64,000 nucleotides of DNA from NCBI GenBank assembly GCA_022478985.1, contig JAKSZP010018527.1, positions 1 through 64,000 of the forward strand. The letters are read 5' to 3'. The DNA is from Massospora cicadina (Eukaryota > Entomophthoromycota > Entomophthoromycetes > Entomophthorales > Entomophthoraceae). The translations under genes were made by a program, and so were the position numbers. Under the pieces are notes generated by a model. The model worked only from the letters and a program-made list of their open reading frames with translations. It was not told the DNA's origin and made no database searches. The number at the start of each line of letters is the position of its first letter. The stretch's first letter is position 1. This document shows, piece by piece, positions 20,922-32,489 of this stretch.

Positions 20922-21810
20922 AATTATTCTTAACCATTTCCGACCTTCTCACTGAGATGGGATTAGAAATGGCCCTTTTTCTCAGCTGAATAAGGCTACA
21001 AAGAACTTCTACTATGGCCACAAGAGCCTAGTCCCTATAAATTGTCTGAACTCAACCACCAAAAAGGAATCTTCTTGCTTGGAGCCACCAAGGTGGCCTT
21101 GGTGTCAAATACCTGCTCCAAATCTTTGTCCAAACCACATTCATTAGTTACTGCGGCCCTTGTGCCAATGTCAGTATATTCTGGTATTCCAACATATGAA
21201 GTGTCTACTCCTGTTGCAAACCTAGTGATTTCTTCTAATCCTAGCACCATCTCACCCTTATCTATAGACTCAATTATAGCTGCCAATAAAGAGAATTTCG
21301 CCTACTTTTTATTGCCCATGAAAATAAGTATTGGAGCTCACCACATGTCCTTTGAGGACTTGGTGGACACTGGAGCATCAGGGAACTTTTGAGTATAGAG
21401 CTAGCTCATTAGTTGGAGCTTGACTTGGACTTGGGTCCTACAGTGATGGTCACCTCATCAGCTTCCCAGCCCTCATACCTAGTTAGATGGCCAGTATCTT
21501 TGGACATCAGTTCATCTTTTATAAATCAGTTATCCGCAATGCCAAAGCTGGTGTTTCCAGTAATCTTAGGAGTGGGTTTGTGGCGCCAACAGCATGTTAG
21601 AACTCACCTGGAGTCTAACATGCTGTCATTTGCTAATGACCAGACGGAAGGCGAGTTTCCCTTAGTGGCTACTCTTACAAAAACTCAAGGCCAAAGTTCC
21701 ATCACTTCACTAGTTTCCCTTGTGATCCTTCAATCTGATTTTCCTAAGGCTTTAATGGAATATAGAAGTATTCTTGATTTTTAGTAGCAGGCCATCTTCC
21801 CCCCATAATA
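20922..21810 (+). pseudogene. Ch2 short leader and aspartic protease
   Basis: The leader contains ISDLLTEMGLEMALFLS (about 20940), related to the MGLGVLALDN and LGLGMMALDN stretches of Ch1 and Ch3. From 21042 a frame runs into the protease active site LVDTGASGNF with DTGA at 21366-21377. A stop then a frameshift follow, and the rest of the domain plus linker (MPKLVFPVILGVGLWRQQ) lies in 21413-21784. No gag is seen. The active site is intact. Confidence 0.8.
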
Positions 21811-21849
21811 ATTTCGATCTAGGGTTCATAACAACAGTGCAGGTGGTAA

Positions 21850-22720
21850 ATATTAACTGCCCTTTGTACCCGCACACAGTGGAGGAGGAGGTTGCTCTTA
21901 ATTTATAGTTGACATGCTTAAGAAAGGGTGGTTGTTCAAAGAAACATCACCAGTTGCTTCTCCCATCGTTTTTACCAAGAAAGCCGATAATATCCTTCGT
22001 CCCTGCTTGGATTATGGTCACTTATATAGAAGCACTGTTCATGATCCCTTTCTTTACCACTGGAGCAAAATTTAGTTGAGCAATTGCTAAGTCGAGTGTA
22101 TTCTCAAATTAGCCCTTGTTAATGCATTTAACTAAATTCAGGTGATGGAAGACCAAGAATGGCTCAATGCTATCCAAACAAAGAGAGGTTATTTCTAGCT
22201 TCAGGTAATGTCTTTTGGGTTGAATAATGCACCGGCCACATTTTAGAGAATGATTAATAAAATTTTGGTGATATTCAGTTCGCCTACGCAGTAGCTTATA
22301 TTGACGATATCTTGGTACACTCCCTGGATCCCAAACAACATGAAAAAGATTTGGAAGCAGTTTTTCAGCCGTACATAAGGCGGGCCTATTTGTTGAGCTT
22401 TAAAATGTGAGCTTTACTGGGAAGAAGTCACATTGTTAGACAATCTCATTTTAAAAGGTGGTATGATATTTCTTCTAACAAGTTGGACGCCATCCACAAG
22501 TGGCCCACTCCAACAACCCAAAAGCATTTAAGAAGCTTCTTGGGCACTATAATTTTCTTAAAATTTTCCCCTGCCTTATCCCAGTTAGCTGCCCCACTTC
22601 ATTCACTTATGGGTAAGAATGTCCACTTTCGTTGGACGCCTGAGTGCCAGCAGGCATTTGAGTCAATTAAAGAGATATTTTTGTCTCCTCTGATCCTGAA
22701 GCATGCGGATCCCTCCAAGC
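21850..22720 (+). pseudogene. Ch2 reverse transcriptase
   Basis: KGWLFKETSPVASPIVFTKK (about 21915-21975) starts the domain. QVMSFGLNNAPATF lies at about 22205 and the catalytic YIDD at 22297-22308 (context VAYIDDILVHSLDPKQHEKD). The thumb, LDAIHKWPTPTTQKHLRSFL and SQLAAPLHSLMGKNVHF, is at 22480-22630. Frameshifts near 22030-22140 and at 22400. Confidence 0.9.
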
Positions 22721-23130
22721 CTTATGTCATGGTCTGTGATGCATCTGCTGTTGTAGTGGGGGCTGTATTGATTTAGGAGCATGAGGGGTTAGAGCACAGC
22801 ATAGCCTACTTTTCCAACAAATTCTCTCCTACAGAGCAGTCTTGGGCCATTTATGACAAGGAGCTGGAAGCTGTGACATGATCCCTGAACCACTGGCGGT
22901 ACCTTTTGCAGGGTGCTCAACATGAGTTAACAGTGTAAATGGATCATCAAGCTCTTCTTTACTTCTGCAAATCGCAGAAGTTGGCTCACAAGCAAGCTCA
23001 AACCTATTGGGATTTGTGTAGCTTTTACTTCAAATATGAGTTTGTGAAAGGAGCATTGAATGTTCTTCCTGACTTCTTAAGTTATAACCCCACACATTTC
23101 CCTATAGATTCAGAGGAGGTGGATCTTGTT
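22721..23130 (+). pseudogene. Ch2 RNase H
   Basis: PYVMVCDASAVVVGAVLI (22722-22774), then TAG, then EHEGLEHSIAYFSNKFSPTE and AIYDKELEAV (22779-22878). After a TGA come the C-terminal MDHQALLYFCKSQKLAHKQA and FVKGALNVLPDFLS. The order and the acidic residues are those of gypsy RNase H. Two in-frame stops. Confidence 0.88.
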
Positions 23131-23219
23131 ACCGTTATCCCTCCCACCCAAATCTCATCCATCATCTCTCCTGTGGTCACATCCGTTAATTTTTACTCCC
23201 AATGCACCACTTATTTATG

Positions 23220-24400
23220 TGTTTTAGCAGCCCAGTTGATCTATCCCAAAGGAATGGAGCTGTTGGAACAAATTTCCATCCAGATCATAAGCATTCCCTA
23301 TATTCATTGGCGGAGGGTCTTATACATCTTCAGTTGTGGGTGTGGGTTCCTCCTCTTGTTAGATCTGAATTTTTTTAGGCTCATCACAATCCACCCACAG
23401 TCAGTCATATGGGGGAATAAGAAGTGTATTGATTTGATTCAGCGTACCTATAATTGGGCGGGCTTGTCAAAGAATGTACTGGCCTGGATTACCTATTATG
23501 TTACCTGCACATGGACCAAGTCAGATCTATCAGGAAGGAGTGGTCTCCTTCATCCGTTACAACAGGCTGGGGCATTGGACATCAGTATCCATGGAATTTA
23601 TTATCAAACTTCATTGTGAAAGCGGGTTAACTGCAGTGATGGTGGTAGGTGATTAGTTTACAAAATTTAACCTATTTATCCCTTGCTCATCTGCCAAATC
23701 TTTATAAGAAACTGCCCGTCTCTTCACGCGCCATGTGTTTTCTATGTTTGGTCTCCCGCAGTAGATTTTTAGTGACCATGGGCCCCAGTTTATGGCGCAG
23801 TTCTAGAATGAGTTTTTACCAATTTTAACAATTACACCTTTCCAATTCACAGCATACCATTCACAGTCCAATTAAAAAACTGAGTGGGTCAATCAAATCT
23901 TGGAACTTTACTTGCACTGCTATGCTTTGGCTGCACAGGATACCTGGGCTAACGACCTCCCTCTTGCTCAATTCGCTTATAATAATGGGACACATGTCTC
24001 TATGGGGCTTTCCCCTTATAGAGCAAATTTGGGTTATAACCCTTTTTCAATTAGTCCTTGTCTGCAGCCAGAGGTCCCAGCTGCCGTGGATCATGCAGAG
24101 CATATTCAGTATACCCAGTCCTTGGTGTGGGAGCATCTCAATAAGGCTATTGGCGACTATAAGCATTTTGTGGATTGGAAACAGCTTCCCGCTCATGACA
24201 TTGTGGTAGGTTCATATGTCATGCTAGATATGCGCCATTTGTGGATGCAGATACCCTCGCAAAAGTTTGCAAGAAAACGTTTGGGCCCCCACATGGTGGA
24301 GAAATTGGTTAATGGTGCTTTCCGTCTAAAGTTGCCACCTCACTGGAAACAACATTTAATTTTCATGCATCTCATCTGTCCCCATTCATTGGGACTATAC
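23220..24400 (+). pseudogene. Ch2 integrase
   Basis: Zinc region with WGNKKCIDLIQRTYNWAGLS and the Cys pair area YVTCTWTKSD (23410-23530). Core: the first-Asp block reads VSMEFIIKLH, with Glu in place of Asp. FSDHGPQFMAQF (about 23770) holds the second Asp and KTEWVNQILELYLH (about 23880-23920) the Glu. The 172-codon frame 23900-24418 continues through AQDTWANDLPLAQFAYNNGT and SPYRANLGYNPF to the C-terminal domain (KFARKRLGPHMVEKLVNGAF). Frameshift near 23590, stops near 23655 and 23705. Confidence 0.9.
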
Positions 24401-24404
24401 CCTT

Positions 24405-24710
24405 GGATCCTGAGCTGATAGTGACTGAGGATGTGGAGGAGGCTGAAGTGGAGAGCATTTTAGCCTCACGCAGATCTCAGAGGTCAGTTCAGTATTCTGT
24501 TGCATGGAAGGGTTATCCAGCCATGAAAACAGCTGAGTAAAAGCCCATGATTGTGCGAACTGCATGAAACTGGTCAAGGCTTTCCATGTGTTCCATCCCG
24601 ATGCACCTCATTCCCTACCCAAAATTGCAGTTTTGATGGTGATCAAGTTGCCCAAAGCACACAAAAACGTAGCCCTCACGCAGTTTCCTAGTGGAGGCGC
24701 CCCTCACCTG
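24405..24710 (+). pseudogene. Ch2 chromodomain
   Basis: After the integrase frame ends (TGA at about 24416) the sequence reads EDVEEAEVESILASRRSQRS and VQYSVAWKGYP (about 24425-24520). This is a chromodomain with the AWKGY signature, then a TAA near 24538. It defines Ch2 as a chromovirus. Region 24540-24710 is a decayed tail. Confidence 0.8.
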
Positions 24711-24712
24711 GC

Positions 24713-24727
24713 AAAATGAAAGGGTAA
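24713..24727 (+). other. Ch2 polypurine tract
   Basis: AAAATGAAAGGGTAA abuts the 3' LTR start at 24728. The AGGGTAA end is the same as in Ch3. Confidence 0.75.
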
Positions 24728-25890
24728 TGTAAGTCCAGGGGAACATCCTCTCTGCGTAGATCAGGCTATTTTTCCTTTTTCTAACAAAAAGGGTCTAAAT
24801 AGGGCAGTTGTACCCCTCGTCACACAGGGTGACCTCGCCAATGTGGTAGACAAGCTTTGGTTAACAGCAATCCTTCTGTTTATTCCTCCCCCGTTTCCAG
24901 CACTTGCCACCACTGATTTAGTTTGCTGATCAAGGAAATCTGTGCAGAAATCATTAAATTGAAGCTGAGATGTCCAAAATTTTATAAAAATAAGATCTGA
25001 AGAGAGAGCAACTAATAGTGAGAAGGGGACAAGCATGGATTTTTGATCAAAATTGCCAATGGCATTGAGCCATCAAGCAGTATGGTTGCCAATCCAAAAT
25101 TCCTCTCAATATCATTGGGCCTTGTTCCCAATAGGGATGTATTACCTTTAGGGATGATTGCCAATAAAGCAAAACCTTCATCATAAAATCTGGGATTGTC
25201 ACTCAATGAATTCCGCTGGGATGAATTAATGCTTTAGTGACAGGGCACGGATGGGTTGGTCACCCTGAACCTATTTCTGACCTGTTGGGACTGTCTCTAT
25301 ATGGGGTGGCCATGGGGGATCCCTGTTTCCCATTGGGCTAAACTCCATTGTGCTAACTGCCATAAATGTACTAGAGTATTGGCTCAGGCATTCATGGGTG
25401 AACCAATAGCAACTTAGCCCGCCACCAATCTTTTTGATGTCAGTTTAGATTGAAGTTAATATTTCCCCTTCCTCAAAAATTTTCTGGAATAGGTCGAATT
25501 TGTGAGCCCCAATCTCTTCTTTGACATACTACCTAATAAAATACTATTTAATTAGTTACATTGTACTGAGGAAATTGTTGGTTGATTTTCTTTATTTCAC
25601 TTTCCAATAAAAATCCCAATATCCAATTCCCATTTTTATCATGTTTAAATATAAACCTCCCCTCCAAACTATATTTCTACAACCTATAGGACCCATGACC
25701 ATGTTTACCTGGTTCATTGCTAGGTTCCTATATACAATAAAAACTCATAGGCGCTTAATGGCAAAACCCCTTCCTGGTTTCATAATCGTCATATCAGCAG
25801 CAGTGCCACTAACATACAGGTTTGGCATTTGGGTGCTTCAGCACTTCAACTGGCAGGCCAGTCTTAAATTAAATTGCTGTTTTCCTGACA
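24728..25890 (+). repeat. Ch2 3' LTR
   Basis: 1163 bp, TGTAAG...CTGACA, homologous to 19751-20909 along its whole length, roughly 85-90% identical by eye. Confidence 0.92.
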
Positions 25891-26339
25891 GATTAAGAAT
25901 CAAGTGTGGTCCCAAAAGCATGTAAAAATTTAACATTTGAGCCATCTTTATATCCGTATTCAACGCAAAGATCATGGCCCAGTTCAACTCCATATATTCT
26001 CACAGTGCCGATTTCATTGCAATTCAAGTGTCGAAATTGGTCAACGCTCCCACCCTAGCAAGTATCTGAGCCCTCTTATAGAAACGGTCGCCAAAGGCAA
26101 TGATGGACTCATCTTTTCAAAACTGAATGCCTAAAAATTCTGTTTTCAGTTGGTGACGTGCTCTGGACTGCCAAATTTCCCCATGATTTCAACCTTTTCT
26201 TCTTCATACGTCCACTTGCTAGCAGCTAATCGGGGTAGAAAGAGATTCTGGCTCACCTTGTCAAGGCAATTGATCATGTGTTGGTATTTCTGCCCCCATT
26301 TCTAACTTTCTAAGTATCAAAATCTTCTTTGCCGCCAAA
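25891..26339 (-). pseudogene. Gy-B gag, middle part
   Basis: Minus strand between Ch2 and Gy-C: WTYEEEKVEIMGKFGSPEHV, KTEFLGIQF, KDESIIAFGDRFYKRAQILA and RVGALTNFDT. It aligns with the gag of Gy-E (SYAEAKAAIMKEFGS, QEFMGIQFHKDESFSSFADK), which fixes it as the capsid C-terminal region. The preceding gag part is at 56313-57215 and the following part at 19750-19430. Confidence 0.8.
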
Positions 26340-27343
26340 TGTTAAGTTCATCTAATGGATGATTTTGATAACAAATCATTTAGATATAATTTTAAAAATG
26401 TTAGTATTTTGGGGTAATATGCCAGGTTCAGATCTCCTGGGTCAATCTTCACAAATGGGTAATATCCTGCTAAAAGAGTTACCAAAGTGAATCAATTTAT
26501 CTGATTTTTAATTATTGATTAACTATCAAAGTGCCAACTGGGATTGGTCGGATTTCAGAACTGACTGATTGGAGATTTATTTAGGAGTTGTTAGGCGAGT
26601 GATGTAACCTGCAACTAGCGAATTGACTATTAGGTTTGCGACCTGCCATAATGGGTAAAAAGTCTTATTGCCTAAGCAAGTTACTAATCAAGTGTTTGGT
26701 TTGCTGTGATTGAGCGGAGAAGTTAGGGACACGTTCTCTTTCTCTTTCCATTTTACATTTCTGGGATATCCATTGAGGAATCCTTAGCCCAATAGAGTGG
26801 CCCATTGCCAGAAGAGACTTTGAAGGGAAATTCAACGGCAATGGCTGCCGTTTCATTACTGAGGCGCCAACAGAGGAGTTGCGCCAAGTTCCCCTATTAA
26901 TTCCCTAGTTTTTATAACAATAAATCAGTTCTTATTTTATTCATCTTCAGTTTATTATTGTTTAAATACAATAATTATTGACTCTTTTTGCGATGAAGAA
27001 TAAGGATCAGATATCCTTATAAGAAAAGCATATCTCCACACACTCAGCGTGATGGAAACCAAGGCTGAGAACCTCTGAATCTAGAGCTAGATTAATTTCC
27101 TCCAAAAGAGGGAAGAAGTCTCTATTTGTAATTATAATCAGCATTAAGTGGAGCATTCTAAGTTTAGCGTTAAATCACCTATCAACCTGACTTATCTATA
27201 TTTAGCTATGGATAATAGTTTCCATACTATTATCAAATATATATTTATACTAATATTAATTAACGCAGATAGTATACATAATAAAAGAGCAGTTGAAGTT
27301 AATCTCTGGGGACTAGTATCAGCGGAACCTCAGATTTAAACTA
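26340..27343 (+). repeat. Gy-C 5' LTR
   Basis: About 1004 bp, homologous to 55245-56312. The shared landmarks are AGGAGTTGTTAGGCGAGT, the CCTGCyATAATGGGTAAA block and the AACTATTATC-rich 3' part. The first 100 bp do not align well, so the start is less sure than the end, which is fixed by the primer site at 27345. Confidence 0.75.
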
Positions 27344-27344
27344 T

Positions 27345-27357
27345 TGGTTCTCACTAC
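27345..27357 (+). other. Gy-C primer-binding site
   Basis: TGGTTCTCACTAC, one base from the TGGTGCTCACTAC found right after the LTRs of Gy-D and Gy-B (minus). It begins with TGG, as expected for pairing with a tRNA CCA end. Confidence 0.8.
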
Positions 27358-27399
27358 AGGGGTTAGTTGTGTAATATAAACTAATTCTAGTGAAACCAG

Positions 27400-28660
27400 A
27401 TCCACGATGTTATACAAGGTTGAACTAAGAAAAATATGGATGGAACTGGCAACCATCAATAAGAACGCCCTATATTTGGTAGATCATACCAAATTCGCTG
27501 CTCTAGAGGAGAGAATTACTAAGAAAGAATTAGGAGTATAAGAAGTTTTAAATTCAACAATGATCTACTCAACAATAGATGCCCCTAAAAAGGAAAAAAG
27601 GAGAGCATATTAAAGAAGTTTTATTCCTGAAAAATGAATGCAAAGCAGATTGTGTGCAATTACGCTTACTCAACTTAGATATGGAGAGTTTAGTAAAACA
27701 AGTCAACGAATTGAAAAACCATGAATGCGAATGCAAACCATATGTGGTGAAAAAAGCTTAAGAAGATACTCTGAGAACCCCAGTTGGGAATATGGTGACT
27801 TCTAGAAACATGCCGCATGTATTTGAAACCATTTAAAAAATGTCTCCCAAAAGTAGCTTTCTTGTTAGTCAGATCGCTGAGCTACAAGTGGTTGTTAGAG
27901 AAAATTTGGAGGGAAGCAGATCCACGGCCAAACTAACAAAATCCTAATAGGACAACGCCACTGTGTTTTTCTGCCTTTTCAAAATGACTATGTTTGGGTG
28001 TGACAACACACAGAAAGCAGTGACCATCATGAACTTCTTAGACACCAACTGCCAGATCTTTGCGTTGCCCCACCTTGACGGGACAACTGGTCCCACTCTG
28101 AGGCCAAAGTTGCTATCATGAAAGAGTTTGGAAGTCCCTTTATGTCAAAACGCAAAAAAGTTTTCAAATGATCCAAATTATAAAAGACAAAAGCTTAGAA
28201 AATATAGCTGACTGATTCTATCATTAATCGCAGATTTTAGTCAGGGAAAAAGTGCTGACTTATTTTGACGTGCAGTCATGTTACAAGCAGCGCTCTGGAC
28301 CTATCACAACTTACACCAAATGATGTCTTCCATGCTGGCCACCAAACTATCTACCTCACGAATGGTGGATTATTTGAAGATGTTAAGCGCCACATTTGAG
28401 GCCCCAAACAAAGCTAAAATCTAATCTTGTCATAAATTCAAATATCAACAATTTCACCAAAACTGATAAGGAATCAACTAACTGAGTAGCACCAGGAAAT
28501 AGACCCAAGGTTCAACGAGTTGAAAAAATTAATGGCTTCTAACACCAGTGTGGGGGATAGGCCTCTTCACTGCTAGTGCTTCAGCAAGAAGCCCAAGTAG
28601 CAGATTAAAGTGGTACATGCTAAGGAAGCTTAAATCGCACAGGAATTGGGAAAAGGGCCC
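27400..28660 (+). pseudogene. Gy-C gag
   Basis: Opens with YKVELRKIWMELATINKNAL (about 27410) and a lysine/glutamate-rich stretch, likely coiled coil (LNLDMESLVKQVNELKN, 27660). Then EAKVAIMKEFGSPFMSKRKK (about 28105) matches the capsid block of Gy-E. The nucleocapsid end is eroded: LHC*CFSKKPK near 28570 keeps two of the four zinc ligands, followed by QIKVVHAKEA, which equals QIKVVQAKEA of Gy-E. At least ten stops. Confidence 0.78.
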
Positions 28661-29059
28661 ATGGCATAGACGCATAACAGTTTAGAGCTGCAATTAAACC
28701 CGTATCTCCCAATATAATGAAAGAAGAAATTGACATCAGCGATCTTTTTGTAGATGATGACGTGACAGACCATTTTTATCAAGTGGTCAACCTAGATGTC
28801 AATGTTATTACCAGAGCTGGAGTGAAGGGAATGACTCCAAAATAAATAAGGAGGTCACTCGCCCTTACGTACGCCAAGTGGACAAGATCTGATCCACAGA
28901 GAATCTGAATAGATTGGTCAATACTAAATTAGATGCAAAGAATATGTCTATTCCTTTAAGCACAATCAAGGAAACTTTCTCTGCTTTATCAGAGCAGATT
29001 ATTCACACACTTGATTTGCAAATAATGCTGCCATATGCTCAATGAACACTCTTCTAAAA

Positions 29060-29760
29060 TACTCTGAGTGTACATATACAGAAATAATAAATCTAGTTAG
29101 GGTGCAAGCAATAATTGACAGAGGTGCGTTAATAAATATTGTCTCGACCAAATTAGTCAAGAAGATGAAACTCTTACCCAATTTGGAGTACAAATAATGA
29201 ATATAGGACCTCTGGGACTAAGACCGATTCCTGTGGAATGTATGATGCACTGCCACTAAGATTTTGATTCAGGGTGGTATCTGCTCCAGATATTGGTTTG
29301 GGTAATCAAAACTATGATATCTTAATTGGGATCAAGTTTTCAAGAGAATACAGAGTCAAATGCAAATTTAAAGATAAAACCTGATCATGTTGGGTCAAAA
29401 GCTGCCTCTCGTTTATCAATGGAACTGGGAAACTAAATTTACCAAGAGGAATAACTTTATCAATCTGTTATACAATGATGGCATTATTCTGATCTGCTAT
29501 CAATTAGTTGGTCAAAAGTGGAGAGAAATTTTTATTGGATTATGATAAATTGGGGAATTCTATTACAAATGAAGATGACAAATATCAAAAATCTGGGATT
29601 ACAGATCATGATTTATATGGGATTAACACTTGAAATACCAGAGAAACTTTATAGAGAGGTTGACAGTCCATGGAATAAATCCAGAGTTGAGCTATGGGTA
29701 GCGCCTGGAATAATTATGCTAGACCATGGATAAGTCCGAGTTCACCTGACTAATCCAAGC
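29060..29760 (+). pseudogene. Gy-C aspartic protease and linker
   Basis: Active-site block AIIDRGALINIVSTKLVKKM (about 29108-29167). The conserved Thr of DTG is Arg (DRG), likely inactivating. LEYK marks the next block and IMLDHG ends the linker near 29728, equal to IMLGHGA in Gy-E. Stops at TAA 29194 and onward. Confidence 0.8.
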
Positions 29761-29959
29761 GAAAACTGATGAAGATTGAAAAATTAAATTTGTCAGGGTT
29801 TCCATCTAATACCAACAGCAAAACTGAGAAAATTCCACGATTTTTGAGCCCGACTAAAATGGGATTGATGGCAGGGGGCACCAAAAATAAAAACTGACTA
29901 GTCAACTGAGAGCAACTTGATGATACAACAGAAAGACAGCAAGATGAGGCGCTTAAATT

Positions 29960-30760
29960 ATTGGAAAGTATTGTTTAAGTTTTGCTCAAGGTGATCATGA
30001 TTTAGGATGTACAAAAATTAATGCTTAATTTTGACACTAGGTAAAATTTACTGATATGGATGAGTTGATCCACTGGTCAAAAGCAGCAGAGGCGAGAGTA
30101 AAGAAGAAAAAAGCAAACTGTTGGCGCACAGCTCCTAGTTTCGTCATCAGGCCCCAGGTGAGCCTGATCTTGATAGTGAAGAAGAAAGACATCTCTAATC
30201 AAGTAGTGATCATTTATCAGCAATTATACAAGATAACCAGAAAAAGTTTTATCCACTACCAAGGATTAACGATGCATTAAACCACCTGGTTTAAGCAAAA
30301 TATTTCTCTGCAATGGACTTAATCTCAGTGTATTGCAAATTAATTTTCTAGCAGAAGACCAAAAGAAGTGTGCGATAACCGCATAGGGGCTGTACCAACT
30401 ATCCCAAATACCCCAAGGTCTTTGCAACGCGCTGGCAACGTTACAAAGAGCTATGGATGCTATACTGAATGACCTGAAATTATCCTGCGTCCTGGTATAT
30501 TTGGACGATTTAAATGTTTCCAGTAGGACCTTCACTGACCACTTACAACATTAGGAAGAATTTTATGAGATTATCCGCGGCCAATCTGAAGATCAAGCTG
30601 TTGAAACACATCTTCAAAAAAGAGTTAAAATATTTGGGGTTTGTCATTAACTCCAGCAGATTGCAGCTGCAACTTCAGAAAACTGAAGCCATAAAGTAGA
30701 TGGCTATCCCAAAGAGCATCTGATATATAAAAGTATTCCTTGAAATGGTTATGAGTTATT
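29960..30760 (+). pseudogene. Gy-C reverse transcriptase
   Basis: RPQVSLILIVKKKDISNQVV (about 30150-30210) is the RT start. GLYQLSQIPQGLCNAL with ATLQRAMDAILNDLK lies at about 30390-30480 and the catalytic YLDD at 30498-30509 (context CVLVYLDDLNVS), intact. The thumb is FKKELKYLGFVINSS (about 30615-30660). A frameshift lies between the thumb and the preceding palm. Confidence 0.88.
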
Positions 30761-30879
30761 AATAACTAATATGTTATATTGCAAATATGGCCAAGCCACT
30801 TTTCCATTTACTAAAAGATTCAGAAAAAAGATTTTTATGGAACGAAGAAGCTCAGGAATCATCTGATGAGTTACACTGG

Positions 30880-31240
30880 TACCTGATAGATTATTGAGTT
30901 TTAATTTATCCAAATTTCAATCAAGAATTTATAATTAAAACCAAAGCTTCATTGATGGTGATCAGCGCCATTCTGAGTCTTGTGGATGAATTTGGGGAGG
31001 AGCACCTGGTAGCTTATTTTGAGCTGGATACTATCAGCAGTGGAACAGAACTACACTGTTATGGAGCATGAATGCTCCATGGTAATTTACACATGTAGGC
31101 ATTTCCAGTTGTACATCCAAGGTATGCATTTCAAAGTGGTGATGGACCACTCCCTTCTGCGCTGGCTAAAAAACCTCAAGGAGCCAGAGGGACATTCTGG
31201 CCCGATAGGAACTAAAACTTTAAGTTTATGACTTCAAAAT
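30880..31240 (+). pseudogene. Gy-C RNase H
   Basis: TKASLMVISAILSLVDEFGE (about 30940-31000), then after a frameshift SAVEQNYTVMEHECSMVIYT (31035-31094) and LYIQGMHFKVVMDHSLLRWL, LKEPEGH. The blocks agree with Gy-B, Gy-D and Gy-E RNase H. Confidence 0.88.
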
Positions 31241-31299
31241 AGTACTCCATGCAGGAGCCTTCAATCATAATGCGGATGGCCTATTGAGATTACTTGCAG

Positions 31300-31853
31300 T
31301 CCAAGTGGTTCACCATCAAGCTGACGAATTATTTCAGTGGATGAAAGATGAAGATATTAGGAAAGAGCCTTGAGAAATCTAAGGTGCGCTTTGAAAAGCA
31401 GTGGAAAACACTGAGACCCAAAATGGACAAGTCTTCAAAACGATTGATAGAAAATGATTAATATTTATAAAACCATCAGAATGAGAAAAAATATAATCCA
31501 CTTACAAAGGTTTCAGGCAAGGAGGCCTAAGAAAAACAATTTACCATATTTTCCAGTATTACTACGGGTAATCAATCAACTTTGATGTTACCAGCTATCT
31601 GGCTTGCTGTGAGGAATTAAAATACACAAAAAAACACAATAGTACCACTGAATGTCGATTGGTCCACCCTGTCTTTTCTTTGCACACAGTATCAAATGAC
31701 ATAATGGGACCACTGAATATGAGTACTGGGGGAGTTAAGTACATCATAGTTGCAATTGGCCATCTAACTAGATAGGTCAAAACAAATGCACTAAGTAAAG
31801 AAGATGCCATAATCACCAAAAACTTTATCCTGGATCAAGTCATTTATAGCATG
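31300..31853 (+). pseudogene. Gy-C integrase, first part
   Basis: The zinc region is poor. The core begins NDIMGPLNMSTGGVKYIIVA (about 31688-31747), containing the first catalytic Asp, then IGHLT and ALSKEDAIITKNFILDQVI (about 31790-31843). It is cut at 31853 by the Gy-D LTR. GCATG at 31849-31853 is the target duplication. Confidence 0.88.
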
Positions 31854-32404
31854 TGTTGAGATTCCTATATGACTGAAGACAAGCCCTGAAGAGTTATGGT
31901 GGATTGGTGAGAATCCGCCGATTAGTATTGTAATTATATGTATTTTGCGCCTTGAAATGAGGCGATATTGGGGTAAAACAGTTTATTATTGGATCGCCTA
32001 TAATTAAGGTGATAAGGCGATGTCAATATTTGATGAATTTTGATTTAGATCACTTTGACTATGGTGATAGAGAACTTAAGAATACCATCCAAAACCAATA
32101 AGAATATGGCTAAACAAAATATTCTAAGCCAAGGGAACAGTACCATCTGAAGTCGCAGATATATAAGAAAGATGGGGCATTGTAAGAAAAAGTTTTTAGT
32201 AGAATTGAGAGAGCGGAACAGAAAAGAATCGCTGTATTTATTAAATAGATAAAAATGAATTTGGGGAAATTGCTCCATATTTTAGTATATTTTCAAGTGT
32301 GTTTGGAGGACTGACAATCACCAAATCATACATCTGTTGTTCAGTGGGTTTAACCTGTACAACCCTTATGGCGTATCCCAACGGTATCACCCAAAATTAT
32401 AACA
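31854..32404 (+). repeat. Gy-D 5' LTR
   Basis: 551 bp, TGTTGAGATTC...ATAACA, matching 53096-53648. Contains the shared stretch CCATCCAAAACCAATAAGAA and GGATCGCCTA. A relative is the Gy-B LTR (57234-57882, minus). Confidence 0.93.
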
Positions 32405-32405
32405 G

Positions 32406-32418
32406 TGGTGCTCACTAC
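32406..32418 (+). other. Gy-D primer-binding site
   Basis: TGGTGCTCACTAC, two bases after the LTR end. The complement, GTAGTGAGCACCA, has a tRNA-like CCA end. The same 13-mer occurs at the start of Gy-B and nearly so in Gy-C and Gy-E. The tRNA species cannot be named from this window. Confidence 0.85.
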
Positions 32419-32489
32419 AAGGGGCCCATTGATCACCCACTATTAAAAATCTCTGGATGTTGTCCATGTCACATCAGGCCTGCTTTGCC

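Larger units (their letters stand above)
19751..25890 (+). mobile_element. Ch2: chromodomain Ty3/gypsy element with two LTRs
   Basis: 6140 bp between LTRs that begin TGTAAGTCC and end CTGACA, inserted in the gag of Gy-B in the opposite orientation. Order: LTR, self-primer-like site, short leader, protease, RT, RNase H, integrase, chromodomain, polypurine tract, LTR. No target duplication is visible (GTTGG before, GATTA after), so a small loss or mutation at one end is likely. Only about 450 bp lie between LTR and protease, too short for a normal gag. Confidence 0.9.

Noticed and set aside
19746..25895. Target duplication for Ch2
   Set aside because: GTTGG and GATTA do not match; I report none.
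26340..26345. Clean start and target duplication for the Gy-C 5' LTR
   Set aside because: The first about 100 bp do not align with the 3' LTR and the flanks do not match, so the left limit may be off by tens of bases.
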